Below are positions 5,793 through 14,700 of a stretch of 15,481 bases of DNA, piece after piece. The translations under genes were made by a program, and so were the position numbers. This stretch comes from Candidatus Heimdallarchaeota archaeon (GTDB lineage: Archaea; Asgardarchaeota; Heimdallarchaeia; Heimdallarchaeales; Kariarchaeaceae): contig JAAFKL010000318.1 in NCBI GenBank assembly GCA_021399405.1, forward strand, positions 1-15,481, written 5' to 3'. The notes below the pieces were generated by a model that worked only from the letters and a program-made list of their open reading frames with translations, was not told the origin of the DNA and searched no databases. Numbering within the stretch: the stretch's first letter is position 1; the number at the start of each line of letters is the position of its first letter.

Positions 5793-7667
5793 TTAGTTTG
5801 AAGAGTAAAATATTGGTCTTTTAGTCAAAAGCTTAGCCATTGCTAAAGATTGTCTTGGGTAACCCTTGGTTAGTTTACTTAACTGCTTACCAATTTTCTT
5901 TAGTTCAAACTCTTCCTCAGTCCCATCGCGCTTTCTTGCTTTGAGAAGACCTGTTTCCACCTCATTATTACCGATTACAAATATGTAGGGAATCCATATT
6001 TTTTCTGCATCTCTGATTTTGCGACCTACTCTCTCATTACGATCATCAATATCAACTCTAATTCCCTCATTTTCTAATGATTTAGCTAATTTTTTTGAAT
6101 ATTCAAGTTGGTCATCTCCGATGGGACATAATCTAGTTTGAATTGGAGCAAGCCAAAAAGGCAAGGCAGGTTTTTCACCTTTTCTAATTTTAATCGCTGC
6201 TTTTTCTAAAATACCATAGAGAACTCTTTCACTAGCACCAGAAACAGATGTGTGTAAAATATACGGTCTTTGACTTTCTCCTTTGTCATCGATATATTTG
6301 ATATCAAATCTCTCCGCATTTTCTACATCAATCTGAACGGTTGATAATGCTGCAGCCTTCCCTTGACCATCTATTACATTAAATTCGAATTTACAAATGA
6401 AATACGCATATCTCTGATCAAATAACTCAATCATTACAGGACGATTAAGGATCTGAACAAGATCCATTATCCACTTTTTGTTTTCTTCATAAAAATCTGT
6501 TTGAAAACGGAATACGGCTTCATAATCGAGCTCAAAATCAGCCATCATTTGAATGCAAATTTCATATTGATTTCGGAATTCTTCACGAGCCATGTCGAGA
6601 TCTGATACAAATGTGTGTATATCAGGCATTGAGAAAGTTCGAAGCCTTCTTAAGGCTGAAAGCTCTCCCCTTTGCTCTCTTCGAAATGAGTAATGAGTCA
6701 TTTCAAATAGTTTCAGTGGTAAATGTTTGTATGAAATTATCGCATCTGATCCAATTAAAAATTGACCAAAACAAGCTGCAAATCTTAGAAAATAACTATC
6801 TCCACCCGAATCAATTGTATATTGTCGAGCAGGAAATCTGTTCATATATGCTTCAAGTGATGGGTGGTGAAAATCATACATAATCGGTGTTTCGACACAA
6901 TGAGCACCATAATCAATCAGTGTTTCAGTTACATGGTTTTCAACTAATCTCTTGAAAACCCAACCAGCTGGATACCATCGGAGATTACCAGAGTCACTTG
7001 CCGGTTCATAATCTACCATTTCCAATCTTTGCATTAAAGCTACATGCGCCGGTGGTGAATCGGATGCTCTTCGTTTTTGAGTTTCATATTCAAAGAATTT
7101 CTTAAATGAAGATTTCTTCTGAAATCTATATTCTTCTCTTTTAATTAGTGACTCATCGGGTAGTAAAACATAAAATTCATGTTTAGCTTCTTCTTCTGCC
7201 TCAATTGCCTTACTCTCAACCTTTTCCTTCTTACCTTCTGTCCCGGGAGAGAATTCCCTGCTTAATTCAGATAACGGATGACCTTTCACTTTTACAGTGA
7301 AACCCTTGTACCATCCAAAAGGAGCTCTTTTAATTTCTGAAAATCGATTGAGGGAAATAATATTTTTCTCAACTTGTTTCATTAGCTTCAGCGCAATGTC
7401 TGGACGTGATGGAGTTGAAGTTAAATGGACCCAGGGATATAATACTAAATTATCTATTTTTAAATCATCTGCAACCTTAACAATCTCATCAACTGTTTGG
7501 GAGGCTGCATCTTGATAATTCTTCTCATCTGCGATTTCTACAGACATGAAGACAACTAAGGCTTCAGACACAGATACAATTCCTTTCTCGATTTGTTCTG
7601 CAGCTTTGATAGCCTTCGACTTTGGTTCATATTCAAACTCATCTGAGTGCAATAATATTAATCTCAT
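5793..7667 (-). CDS. thrS: Threonyl-tRNA synthetase, archaeal type with N-terminal editing domain
   Basis: Charges tRNA(Thr) with threonine and removes mischarged serine. Residues 1-141 are the archaeal D-aminoacyl-tRNA-deacylase-like editing domain; H81, Y120, K121 and E134 occupy positions matching residues known to matter in the Pyrococcus enzyme. About 142-200 is a charged linker. The class II core follows, with motif 2 FRRE at 328-331 and motif 3 GASERVLYGIL at 477-487. The threonine-binding zinc ligands are C299, H351 and H472, spaced as in the E. coli enzyme. Residues about 505-610 are the anticodon-binding domain. 624 aa is the usual archaeal length and no key residue is missing. The ATG is preceded by GTGAT, a weak match to the anti-SD. 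The 3' end converges on the PIN gene with a 10-bp gap. Confidence 0.97.
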   Translation of the reverse strand: MRLILLHSDEFEYEPKSKAIKAAEQIEKGIVSVSEALVVFMSVEIADEKNYQDAASQTVDEIVKVADDLKIDNLVLYPWVHLTSTPSRPDIALKLMKQVEKNIISLNRFSEIKRAPFGWYKGFTVKVKGHPLSELSREFSPGTEGKKEKVESKAIEAEEEAKHEFYVLLPDESLIKREEYRFQKKSSFKKFFEYETQKRRASDSPPAHVALMQRLEMVDYEPASDSGNLRWYPAGWVFKRLVENHVTETLIDYGAHCVETPIMYDFHHPSLEAYMNRFPARQYTIDSGGDSYFLRFAACFGQFLIGSDAIISYKHLPLKLFEMTHYSFRREQRGELSALRRLRTFSMPDIHTFVSDLDMAREEFRNQYEICIQMMADFELDYEAVFRFQTDFYEENKKWIMDLVQILNRPVMIELFDQRYAYFICKFEFNVIDGQGKAAALSTVQIDVENAERFDIKYIDDKGESQRPYILHTSVSGASERVLYGILEKAAIKIRKGEKPALPFWLAPIQTRLCPIGDDQLEYSKKLAKSLENEGIRVDIDDRNERVGRKIRDAEKIWIPYIFVIGNNEVETGLLKARKRDGTEEEFELKKIGKQLSKLTKGYPRQSLAMAKLLTKRPIFYSSN

Positions 7668-7720
7668 AACTCATCACAGTGTTATTGCTATATGAAGTCT
7701 CATTCTATTTTATTAAAGAA

Positions 7721-7730
7721 TTTATATGGT
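7721..7730 (-). promoter_or_regulatory. TATA-like box for thrS
   Basis: On the minus strand ACCATATAAA lies about 54-63 bp before the thrS ATG. This would place the start site near 7697 and give a leader of roughly 30 nt that contains GTGAT just before the start codon. Confidence 0.4.
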
Positions 7731-7810
7731 TCTCGAAATTAATATTTGTCAAAGAATAATATTCTTGGTTGTTGAAAGGTAGATTTTAATGTTAGATAAA
7801 TTATCGAAAA

Positions 7811-8200
7811 TTATTTTTGAAAGTAAGTTTTCATTTTCATCCAGTACATGTTTTCCCAACCTTCATTTATGGATTCGTACGATTTATCTGGCACTCCAGT
7901 TTGAACAAAATGAAGTTCTGTTTCATCTCCTTTTTGTGATAGTTCATATGTGACGTCAGAGTAGACACCTTCTTCCCAATCTCCTGCTCTCCATTGTTGA
8001 ACAATTTTCTTGTTTTCTTCTAGTTTTGTGGTAGTCCCTTGAAGAGCACCACCATAGCAACTAAATGATCCACCTTCTTTATTTTCTATTTGAGCTGGAG
8101 CACCACAAAAAGCGGTGTGTTGTTCGGAATCCATTAATGCGTTAAACACATTTGCAGGACTTGTGTTAAATCTGACAGTGTATTCAATAGTTTTTGTCAT
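7811..8200 (-). CDS. AHSA1-like SRPBCC-domain protein
   Basis: 129 aa forming one complete START/Bet v1-like (SRPBCC) domain with a hydrophobic cavity. An N-terminal strand is followed by a helix with SPANVFNALMD (14-24). The family hallmarks are EGGSFSCYGG at 42-51, IVQQWRAGDW at 66-75, a T-x-L-x-F strand (94-98), and VPDKSYESINEGWENMYW at 103-120 leading into the final helix. This matches the AHSA1 family, named after the C-terminal domain of the eukaryotic Hsp90 co-chaperone Aha1; archaeal and bacterial members are mostly uncharacterised. The VP-x-GW-x-Y ending is Aha1-like. No N-terminal Aha1 domain is present and no Hsp90 gene is in the window, so a co-chaperone role is inference. It lies 231 bp downstream of psmA on the same strand and probably has its own promoter. 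The SD is poor. Confidence 0.9.
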   Translation of the reverse strand: MTKTIEYTVRFNTSPANVFNALMDSEQHTAFCGAPAQIENKEGGSFSCYGGALQGTTTKLEENKKIVQQWRAGDWEEGVYSDVTYELSQKGDETELHFVQTGVPDKSYESINEGWENMYWMKMKTYFQK

Positions 8201-8387
8201 ACTAAATAAATATAAGACTCAAAACTTCTTAAGATAAGAGTTACAAGATTTCATGGTGTAACTAGATGGTAACCAAAACGTTTTTGTAACAATATGACAA
8301 TTTTTTACACTACATATTCTTATTTTGAGCATTTTAGGTCTATTTCCATTGGTTTTAAGATCGAATTACATATGTTCAACTATGGTT

Positions 8388-8393
8388 AAAAAA
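8388..8393 (-). terminator. U-tract after psmA
   Basis: Six T residues on the minus strand lie about 39 bp past the psmA stop, a plausible archaeal terminator for the psmB-psmA operon. The rest of the 231-bp gap (8201-8431) is AT-rich and shows no gene. Confidence 0.35.
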
Positions 8394-8431
8394 TTATTGT
8401 AATTTTAGTTTATTTTAGATTATTGAAAAGA

Positions 8432-9100
8432 TTATTTACCTATGGCCCAGATTTCTAAGGTGTCATCATCTAATTTCTCATCAGAGACAAATTCAATTGT
8501 TTCCTTTGCCAATTGCTTAAGCTCATCAAGAGTCATATCATCGACTGGCTTTTCCTTGTGTTTATCTTTAAGGAATTTCATAGCCTTGGCATCTCCATCA
8601 CCAATGGCTTTGCCTCTAGTTTCTGCGAGTCCACCACCTGGATTAATGAAGAAAACTCTAGGTTCACCATCAAATTTATCGACACCGGCTAACAACAAAC
8701 CAACACCCAATGGTCTTAATCCACCTTGTTGTGTAAAGACATGGGTATAATCTGCAAGTCGTAAAGCCAATTGTCGGACATCTATTGGTTCATCATAAGT
8801 CATTTGATGTACTGCGGCTTCTACTCTTGCCCTGCTGATTAGCGAACGCCCATCTGCAGCATATCCTGAAAAGATTGCAGTAATACCATCACCAACTTGT
8901 GAAATTTTTGAATTAGGGAAATCTAAATCTATAGACATTAATTTTCCTGCAAGTACAACAGCATTTTTTGATCGAAGACCAATTGCTATTGATCCTTTTC
9001 TCATGGCTTCTCTTGCATATTCTGTTTGTATTATACGTCCATCAGGTGAATACATGATGGATGATCGGTCATATCCTTGACTAGCTGAGGGTCCAAACAT
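8432..9100 (-). CDS. psmA: 20S proteasome alpha subunit
   Basis: Forms the two outer heptameric rings of the 20S proteasome, which gate substrate entry. The alpha-subunit N-terminus is clear: YDR at 10-12, YSPDGR at 17-22, TEYAREAMRKGS at 26-37. K65 in PNSKI corresponds to the pocket lysine that binds the HbYX tails of activating ATPases such as PAN. The 222-aa length is slightly short (usual 230-260) because the C-terminal helix after EIWAIG is nearly absent. The N-terminal gate region is intact. It is the second gene of an operon, 13 bp after psmB, with a strong SD overlapping the psmB stop. The activating ATPase and assembly factors are not in the window. Confidence 0.97.
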   Translation of the reverse strand: MFGPSASQGYDRSSIMYSPDGRIIQTEYAREAMRKGSIAIGLRSKNAVVLAGKLMSIDLDFPNSKISQVGDGITAIFSGYAADGRSLISRARVEAAVHQMTYDEPIDVRQLALRLADYTHVFTQQGGLRPLGVGLLLAGVDKFDGEPRVFFINPGGGLAETRGKAIGDGDAKAMKFLKDKHKEKPVDDMTLDELKQLAKETIEFVSDEKLDDDTLEIWAIGK

Positions 9101-9109
9101 ACTTCATAT

Positions 9110-9114
9110 CCTCC
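9110..9114 (-). promoter_or_regulatory. Shine-Dalgarno for psmA overlapping the psmB stop
   Basis: GGAGG on the minus strand lies 9 nt before the psmA ATG, and its first G is the last base of the psmB TAG. This is the strongest SD in the window and points to translational coupling, which would help keep alpha and beta subunits in step. Confidence 0.7.
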
Positions 9115-9788
9115 TATCTTGTGAATGGGAACTTCTTGTCACCCAAAACACTCTCTATTTCCTCTCTTGTTAATTGTCTCTGACCATCTTTGTTGACGAC
9201 CATGAGGGTAATGTTGTCTCCACTGGCAATATCTTTTATTGCAGCGGATCTAACAGCTAATGCTGTTATTTTGATGGCTTCATCTTCAGTCATTTTATCT
9301 TGATATAATGCTTCAAGAGTACCAAGTGCAAATGGAGAACCAGATCCTGTAGATGTATATGGGTCGTCTGTAATAGAGCCCGATCCATCATAATTGTATA
9401 CATGACTTCCAGATTCGTCAAAACCTGCAATAATAACTCCCACAAAGAATGGGAAACCAGTACGGAATTGTCCATGCATAACAGATGAGAATAGATTTGC
9501 CAACGCTTTCATTGACATTTTTCTACCTCTGTTCAATTCATATAGTCCCATTTCTGCTCGCAGTACTTTTACAAGGTACATAGCATCAGAAGGTAAACCT
9601 GCAATAGTGAAAAGACTTCTTTCATCTAGAGGAAGGACCTTTGTTACGTTAGGTGATGCTACCATATATCCCATAGAAGCACGTCTATCTGCTGCTACGA
9701 CCACTCCACCATCAAATGAAACAGCAACCGTTGTGGTTCCGTGTTTGAATTGATTTGGGTCGGTCATGTTAGATGTATTCATATTCAT
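9114..9788 (-). CDS. psmB: 20S proteasome beta subunit (catalytic, with propeptide)
   Basis: The N-terminal-nucleophile protease subunit of the inner rings. A 17-residue propeptide ends in HG, and autocleavage before T18 exposes the nucleophile (mature Thr1). The other catalytic residues follow at the right spacing: D34 (mature 17) in AADRR and K50 (mature 33) in NVTKV. The GSGSPFALG loop (148-156) and SGDNI (189-193), with D186 upstream, complete the active-site wall. 224 aa is normal. This is an active-type beta subunit; any second archaeal beta must lie elsewhere. First gene of the operon. The N-terminus has Met at 1, 3 and 8: AGGAG lies 4 nt before Met1 and 10 nt before Met3, so the start is slightly uncertain, but the mature protein is unaffected. 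Confidence 0.97.
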   Translation of the reverse strand: MNMNTSNMTDPNQFKHGTTTVAVSFDGGVVVAADRRASMGYMVASPNVTKVLPLDERSLFTIAGLPSDAMYLVKVLRAEMGLYELNRGRKMSMKALANLFSSVMHGQFRTGFPFFVGVIIAGFDESGSHVYNYDGSGSITDDPYTSTGSGSPFALGTLEALYQDKMTEDEAIKITALAVRSAAIKDIASGDNITLMVVNKDGQRQLTREEIESVLGDKKFPFTR

Positions 9789-9792
9789 AATT

Positions 9793-9831
9793 CTCCTACC
9801 TATACATTAACTACGATATCGTCTTTATTAA
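9793..9831 (-). promoter_or_regulatory. psmB promoter: TATA-like box, palindrome and SD
   Basis: Minus strand, in transcription order: TATA-like TTAATAAAG (9823-9831), a perfect 10-bp palindrome ACGATATCGT (9813-9822) directly abutting it, a predicted start site near 9800, then AGGAG (9793-9797). The palindrome lies where a bound repressor would block polymerase, so it is a candidate operator for the proteasome operon. The spacing fits a leader of about 12 nt that keeps the SD. Confidence 0.4.
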
Positions 9832-9903
9832 TGACTTAGTATTCGCCCCGTCTTTTCAATGGATTTCTAATTTGATTTGATTGCAAAAATGAGAAGTTCA
9901 TTT

Positions 9904-9913
9904 AAAAAGAAAA
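9904..9913 (-). terminator. U-rich tract after the TPR gene
   Basis: On the minus strand TTTTCTTTTT begins about 38 bp past the TPR stop codon, a plausible archaeal terminator. A 5-bp hairpin (ACTGA/TCAGT, 9940-9952) overlaps the stop itself and is weak. Confidence 0.4.
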
Positions 9914-9951
9914 TTAGAATTTAGTAAATTTAATTGTACACTGAAGATCAG

Positions 9952-11757
9952 TTATAATTCGCCATCTTTTGAGTATTTTGCAACTTTATTGATATAATCC
10001 TCTAACTTAGATTTCTGAATTCTCTCGTAAAGTGTTGCATTACTCTCTATCATGTCACTGACTTTACGCATTTCATCTTCCAGCTCATTTTGCTCATTTG
10101 TAATTTTATTAACCAGTTGAATCAATTGTGCACTTTCAGCAATTTCACAGGCCACTGATAATAACTCTTGAGCTTCAACAATATTCAAATCAAGTACTTC
10201 AATTTTAGATTGTAAGATCCTTACTTCAACTAAAAGTGGGATTTGATTGGTCTTCTCACCTAATATAATTAGCTTATCCAACAAATCTCGAATCTCATCC
10301 ATCACCTCTTCATTACCAGATATTCTGAGTTCAAGTAATAGCAATTCTGATAAATTCAGCATGGCTTGAATCATATACTCATTTTTGATTAAATCAGTTG
10401 ATACTATCTCTTTGAGCAGGCTTAAACCTTCGACTTTATCAACTATTCTCTCCCGTGATTTTAGAATTATTGCCTTAGAAAGTAAATACATTTGGCCAAT
10501 AAACTCATTATCATCCTCTTCATTCATAGATTTTAATTTATCTAGTAGAGTATCTGCTGCATCTTCACTGGTTGTTTCAATGTAGAGAGAAATCATATTA
10601 AAAATTGTTTCACAAACTGAAAGTTTGTTTTCTGACTCTTCAAACAGGGTTAAACTTGTTTCATAATTATCTAATGATTTTTCATATTCACCTTTTCGTA
10701 AATGTATATTTCCAAGATTGTGTTTTATCGAGGCAATTTCCTGTTTATTACCTAGTTCCTCTGAAATTGCCAAACTTGCATTATATATGATCATTGCCTC
10801 ATCAAGTTTACCTTTCTGTTCGTAAACGGTCGCAATATTTGTCAGTGTAACAGACAGGTACAGAGGATGTTTGATATCTTCGAAAATTGATTTGGCTCGT
10901 TCGAAATATCCCAAACCAATATCAAGCTCACCTTTATTTACATGAATTAACCCGATATTCATGGATACACTACCAATTATTGGTAAGTTTTCTAATTCTT
11001 CAGCTAATTCCAAACCTTTGTTATAATTCTCCAAACCTAGATCAAGATTTCCTTTTTGTGAATGTATCATTCCCATATTGTTGTAAATCTTCAGGATGGG
11101 GAGTTTATTCCCAATTTGATCGAATAATTTTCTACTTTCATCTAGATATTTTAAGGCATGATCAAAGTCTCCTCTGGAAGCATGTATAATACCAATCGTA
11201 TTCAATGGATCTGCTTTCTCGTATCGATTTTCTGATGAATCACGAAGTGATATGCATCTTTCTAGCCAGTCTATGGCTTCAGTCATACTACCTTGTTTAC
11301 GGTAAACTTTCCCTCTAATACTGTAAAGGTCTGCCAATATATTATTTTTTGAATCTTTATATTTCCTACCTATCTTTTCGACAAAATCAATACCTTCATC
11401 AATATTTTCGTGAATCCTATTAATCTCCCCTTTTTCGAATAGGGATTTAGAAACAGCAAGGATTGACTCGCTAATGAGAATTGGTGAATCAAGTTTTTTG
11501 CTTTTTTCCAATATACTATTTGCAATATCAAGACTAATTTCAATTTCACCTTTTGCTGAATGAACAATACTTTTCAGTGAATTGAGTCTAATTTGATCAA
11601 ATTCAGACAAATTTTCACTTGATGCAAGATCAACTATTTCCGACAAAGCATCATCAAAGTCACCCTTTTGTAATTTGAGAATTATTGATTGTTTGGTACC
11701 CTCACTAACTATATTTCGAGAAAAGATTTTTCCTTTGAATTTATTTACTATCCCCAT
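9952..11757 (-). CDS. TPR-repeat scaffold protein
   Basis: 601 aa, cytoplasmic, no signal peptide or membrane helix. Residues about 140-380 contain six regular TPRs in exact 40-residue register; the G/A-x-x-x-x-x-x-G pairs fall at 149/156, 189/196, 229/236, 269/276, 309/316 and 349/356. Less regular helical pairs occupy 20-140 and 380-520. The last 90 residues are charged helices likely to be a coiled coil. A 40-residue period is typical of LGN/Pins- and kinesin-light-chain-like TPRs, but it does not identify a partner. No enzymatic domain is visible. The start is ATG with GGAG 12 nt upstream, rather far. It begins 34 bp after the beta-helix gene on the same strand with no T-run between, so the two may be co-transcribed and it may serve the surface protein (inference). 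Confidence 0.88.
   Translation of the reverse strand: MGIVNKFKGKIFSRNIVSEGTKQSIILKLQKGDFDDALSEIVDLASSENLSEFDQIRLNSLKSIVHSAKGEIEISLDIANSILEKSKKLDSPILISESILAVSKSLFEKGEINRIHENIDEGIDFVEKIGRKYKDSKNNILADLYSIRGKVYRKQGSMTEAIDWLERCISLRDSSENRYEKADPLNTIGIIHASRGDFDHALKYLDESRKLFDQIGNKLPILKIYNNMGMIHSQKGNLDLGLENYNKGLELAEELENLPIIGSVSMNIGLIHVNKGELDIGLGYFERAKSIFEDIKHPLYLSVTLTNIATVYEQKGKLDEAMIIYNASLAISEELGNKQEIASIKHNLGNIHLRKGEYEKSLDNYETSLTLFEESENKLSVCETIFNMISLYIETTSEDAADTLLDKLKSMNEEDDNEFIGQMYLLSKAIILKSRERIVDKVEGLSLLKEIVSTDLIKNEYMIQAMLNLSELLLLELRISGNEEVMDEIRDLLDKLIILGEKTNQIPLLVEVRILQSKIEVLDLNIVEAQELLSVACEIAESAQLIQLVNKITNEQNELEDEMRKVSDMIESNATLYERIQKSKLEDYINKVAKYSKDGEL
10690..11330 (-). repeat. Six in-frame 120-bp TPR units
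   Basis: The six 40-codon TPR units lie here. They are recognisable in protein but divergent in DNA, which indicates old duplications under fold constraint rather than recent expansion. Edges are approximate. Confidence 0.6.
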
Positions 11758-11791
11758 TTATAGATATATCTCCCCAATGGGTATTTGGACA

Positions 11792-14700
11792 TTATTCCTT
11801 TTTTAGTTTTCGCTTGATCTGTACAGGAGGAATCAAAAATATCGGAGCAATAGCCAATAGTAAATTCGTGTTTTTACCCTTTTGATTTTCTGTAAGCAGC
11901 ATTGACCCTGTTCCTTCAAATTTGATCATATCTGCATCAAGGAATCCATGAATATAAAATACAGCTGTATCCCCAGCTTCTAAACTAGCATTCGAAATCA
12001 TTTCAATTACTAATTGGCGATTGAATTTAACAATTAGAGTGTGATTGCCTATTTCATGGAAATTGGTGGAAGGAATTGTCCCATTTAGATATAAATCAAT
12101 TACATCATAATCTGCCAATGAAAACGCTTCTGGCATAGTCACTTCAACTGTTATTACTTTCCCTTTACTATCTAGATTTAGAGTACTTGGATTAAAACCA
12201 GAGATTGTAATCAATGTCAGTAATTCAGGGTTTTGAGGTGCAATCAATGGATATTCGTCCTCATTTTCTGCAAGTCCATCGATTTCATAAGGATCATCGG
12301 CAAAACCATCATGATCCTCATCTACGATTATATGATCACTCCAGAAATTCTGATTGAATAGATTAAATGTACCATCATCATAAGCTTGTGAAGTACCACC
12401 AAAATTGTTACCAACTGCATCATTACCAAGGAAATCATTGTGATGAGATTCTAATGTGAATGATATAGCATAACCCTCATTGTTTAATATTGTATTATTG
12501 AGGACTTGAGAATAATTTGCAGACTCCATAAAAATACCATCGCCTAGGTTATAAGCTATAAAATTGAATGATATTATATTGTAGAAGGATGGATCCAGAT
12601 AAATTCCATTACCAATAGATCCTGATAGTGTAATCGCATTTAATCCAAGTGAATTTGAAGCCATCAGTGGGCTACCGCCTCCATTACTTGTAATATTATT
12701 CTCTGAGATTATATTATCGTCAGATTCATGTAATGCAATCCCATTTTCTAAATTTTCACTAATATCATTTTGTGTAATTACAACATCGTCTGAATCTTCT
12801 AGTAACACACCATTTGCAGTATTATTGTAGATCTGATTTCCACTGATGGTATTATTGCCTGAAGGATCAAGATAGATACCATTACCAATCGAACCCTGAA
12901 GTTTGATTGAATCAAGACTCAAAGCATTCAAACTGTAAGGTGAACCTCCACCTCCGTTATCATTGATTGTATTATTATCAAGATTGTTTAGGGTTGAATT
13001 AACCAAAAATGCACCATTCAAGATATTGTGATGTAGATGATTTTCAGTTATATTTGTGTTTCCTGAGAATTCAAGCAGAACTCCATTTCCACTGTTTCCA
13101 TATACATCGTTGTTAATAATTGTATTATTATCTGAAGGATCTAAATAAATACCATTTCCAATTGAACCTGCAAGGGTGATTGGGGAACTACTCATTGAAT
13201 ATAGATTGAATGCACCTCCACCTCCATCTCCATTCTCATATATTGTATTATTGGAGACCAAGTTATCATCCGAATCAATGAAGAATACACCATTTAGAGT
13301 ATTCTCATGAATAGTATTATTTGATATTTCTATAAGATCTGATTCTTCCAGCAAGACTCCATTTCCGGTGTTATTGAAAACATCATTTCCAGAAATTGTA
13401 TTGCCATATGAGGGATCTAAATAGATACCATTTCCTATGGACCCTAGTAATTCAACTCGTGATATATCATCATTCAGAGATTGGGTGTGAAGTGGTAATA
13501 CTACATTTCCATTATCGTGCACTGAATTTTCTATAATATCGTTATTGCTCGCATTGGCCAGAAATATTCCATTCTCACCATTACTATACAGATCATTCCC
13601 CGTTACATTGGTATATTCAGAATATTCCAACAGAACTCCATTACCCGCATTTTGATACACTTCATTGTCATATATTGTATTATTATCTGAAGGATCTAAA
13701 TATATACCATTACCAATTGAACCAGCAAGGTTTATCGGCATGTTACGTAGAGCATATGTTTGGAATGGACCACCACCACCAAAACCATTGTCATAAACAG
13801 TGTTCTCTGCTATGAGATTATTATCAGAATCTATCAAAATAAGCCCATTCAATGTGTTTTCATGAATTGTGTTGTTAAGAATTTCTGAATTATCAGAGTA
13901 TTCAAGTATCAAACCATTGCCTGTATTATTGAATATAATATTATCAGATACTGAAATATTATATGAAGGATCTAAATAGATACCATTCCCAATCGAACCT
14001 TGGACACGAATTGATGTTGTTTGATCCAATGAGTTAGTGAAGAATGGTGAGGCTAAGTTACCGTTGCCATAAATAGTATTATTCAGAATACTACTGTCAG
14101 AGGAATTTGCTACAAAAACCCCGTTAAACGAGTTCTCAAAAATCTCGTTATCAAACACTGTACTCTCAGTAGAAGCATCAAGAAATACCCCATGACCGTT
14201 ATTATTGTAAACTGTGTTGTTTACTAACGTATTATTATCAGAGGGATCCAAATAAATTCCATTACCGATTGATCCCTGAACTTTGATTGTGTTCGATTCA
14301 AGAGAGAGAGCCATAAATGGAGATCCAGAATCACCATTGCTGTGGAAAGTATTCCCGGTTACATAGTTATTATCTGAATCAATTACCAGTAAACCATTCT
14401 CGGTATTGCTATAGACAAGGTTATCTGTGATTTCATTATATTCACTTCCGTTCGCAATCACCAAACCATTTTGTCCATTTTCATAAATGGTATTGTCTAT
14501 GATTTCATTATACGTACTTCCATTTGTTACCAGGATCCCATTTTCACTATTACCATAGATGGTGTTATTCTGGATTTTATTATTTGAAGAATTCGCCATC
14601 ACGATTCCATTGTAATCATGGTCATAGACGGTATTATTATACAATGTATTAAGATTGGAATCAACCAAAATGATACCCTGAGAGTTATTATATACGATAT

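Noticed and set aside
6611..6883. Plus-strand frame of 90 codons inside thrS
   Set aside because: Antisense to the conserved ThrRS catalytic core, with no recognisable domain or ribosome site.
8268..8284. Palindrome AAAACGTTTT with flanking GTAAC-like repeats
   Set aside because: It is short, AT-rich and not positioned next to a convincing TATA box, so chance explains it.
11762..11771. Palindrome AGATATATCT before the TPR gene
   Set aside because: Almost pure AT alternation; such palindromes are common by chance at this base composition.
12591..14280. CRISPR-like or recent tandem duplication suggested by recurring ggatc-taaata strings
   Set aside because: The spacing is 273-279 bp, always a multiple of three, within one open frame, and copies differ at synonymous sites; it is a protein repeat.
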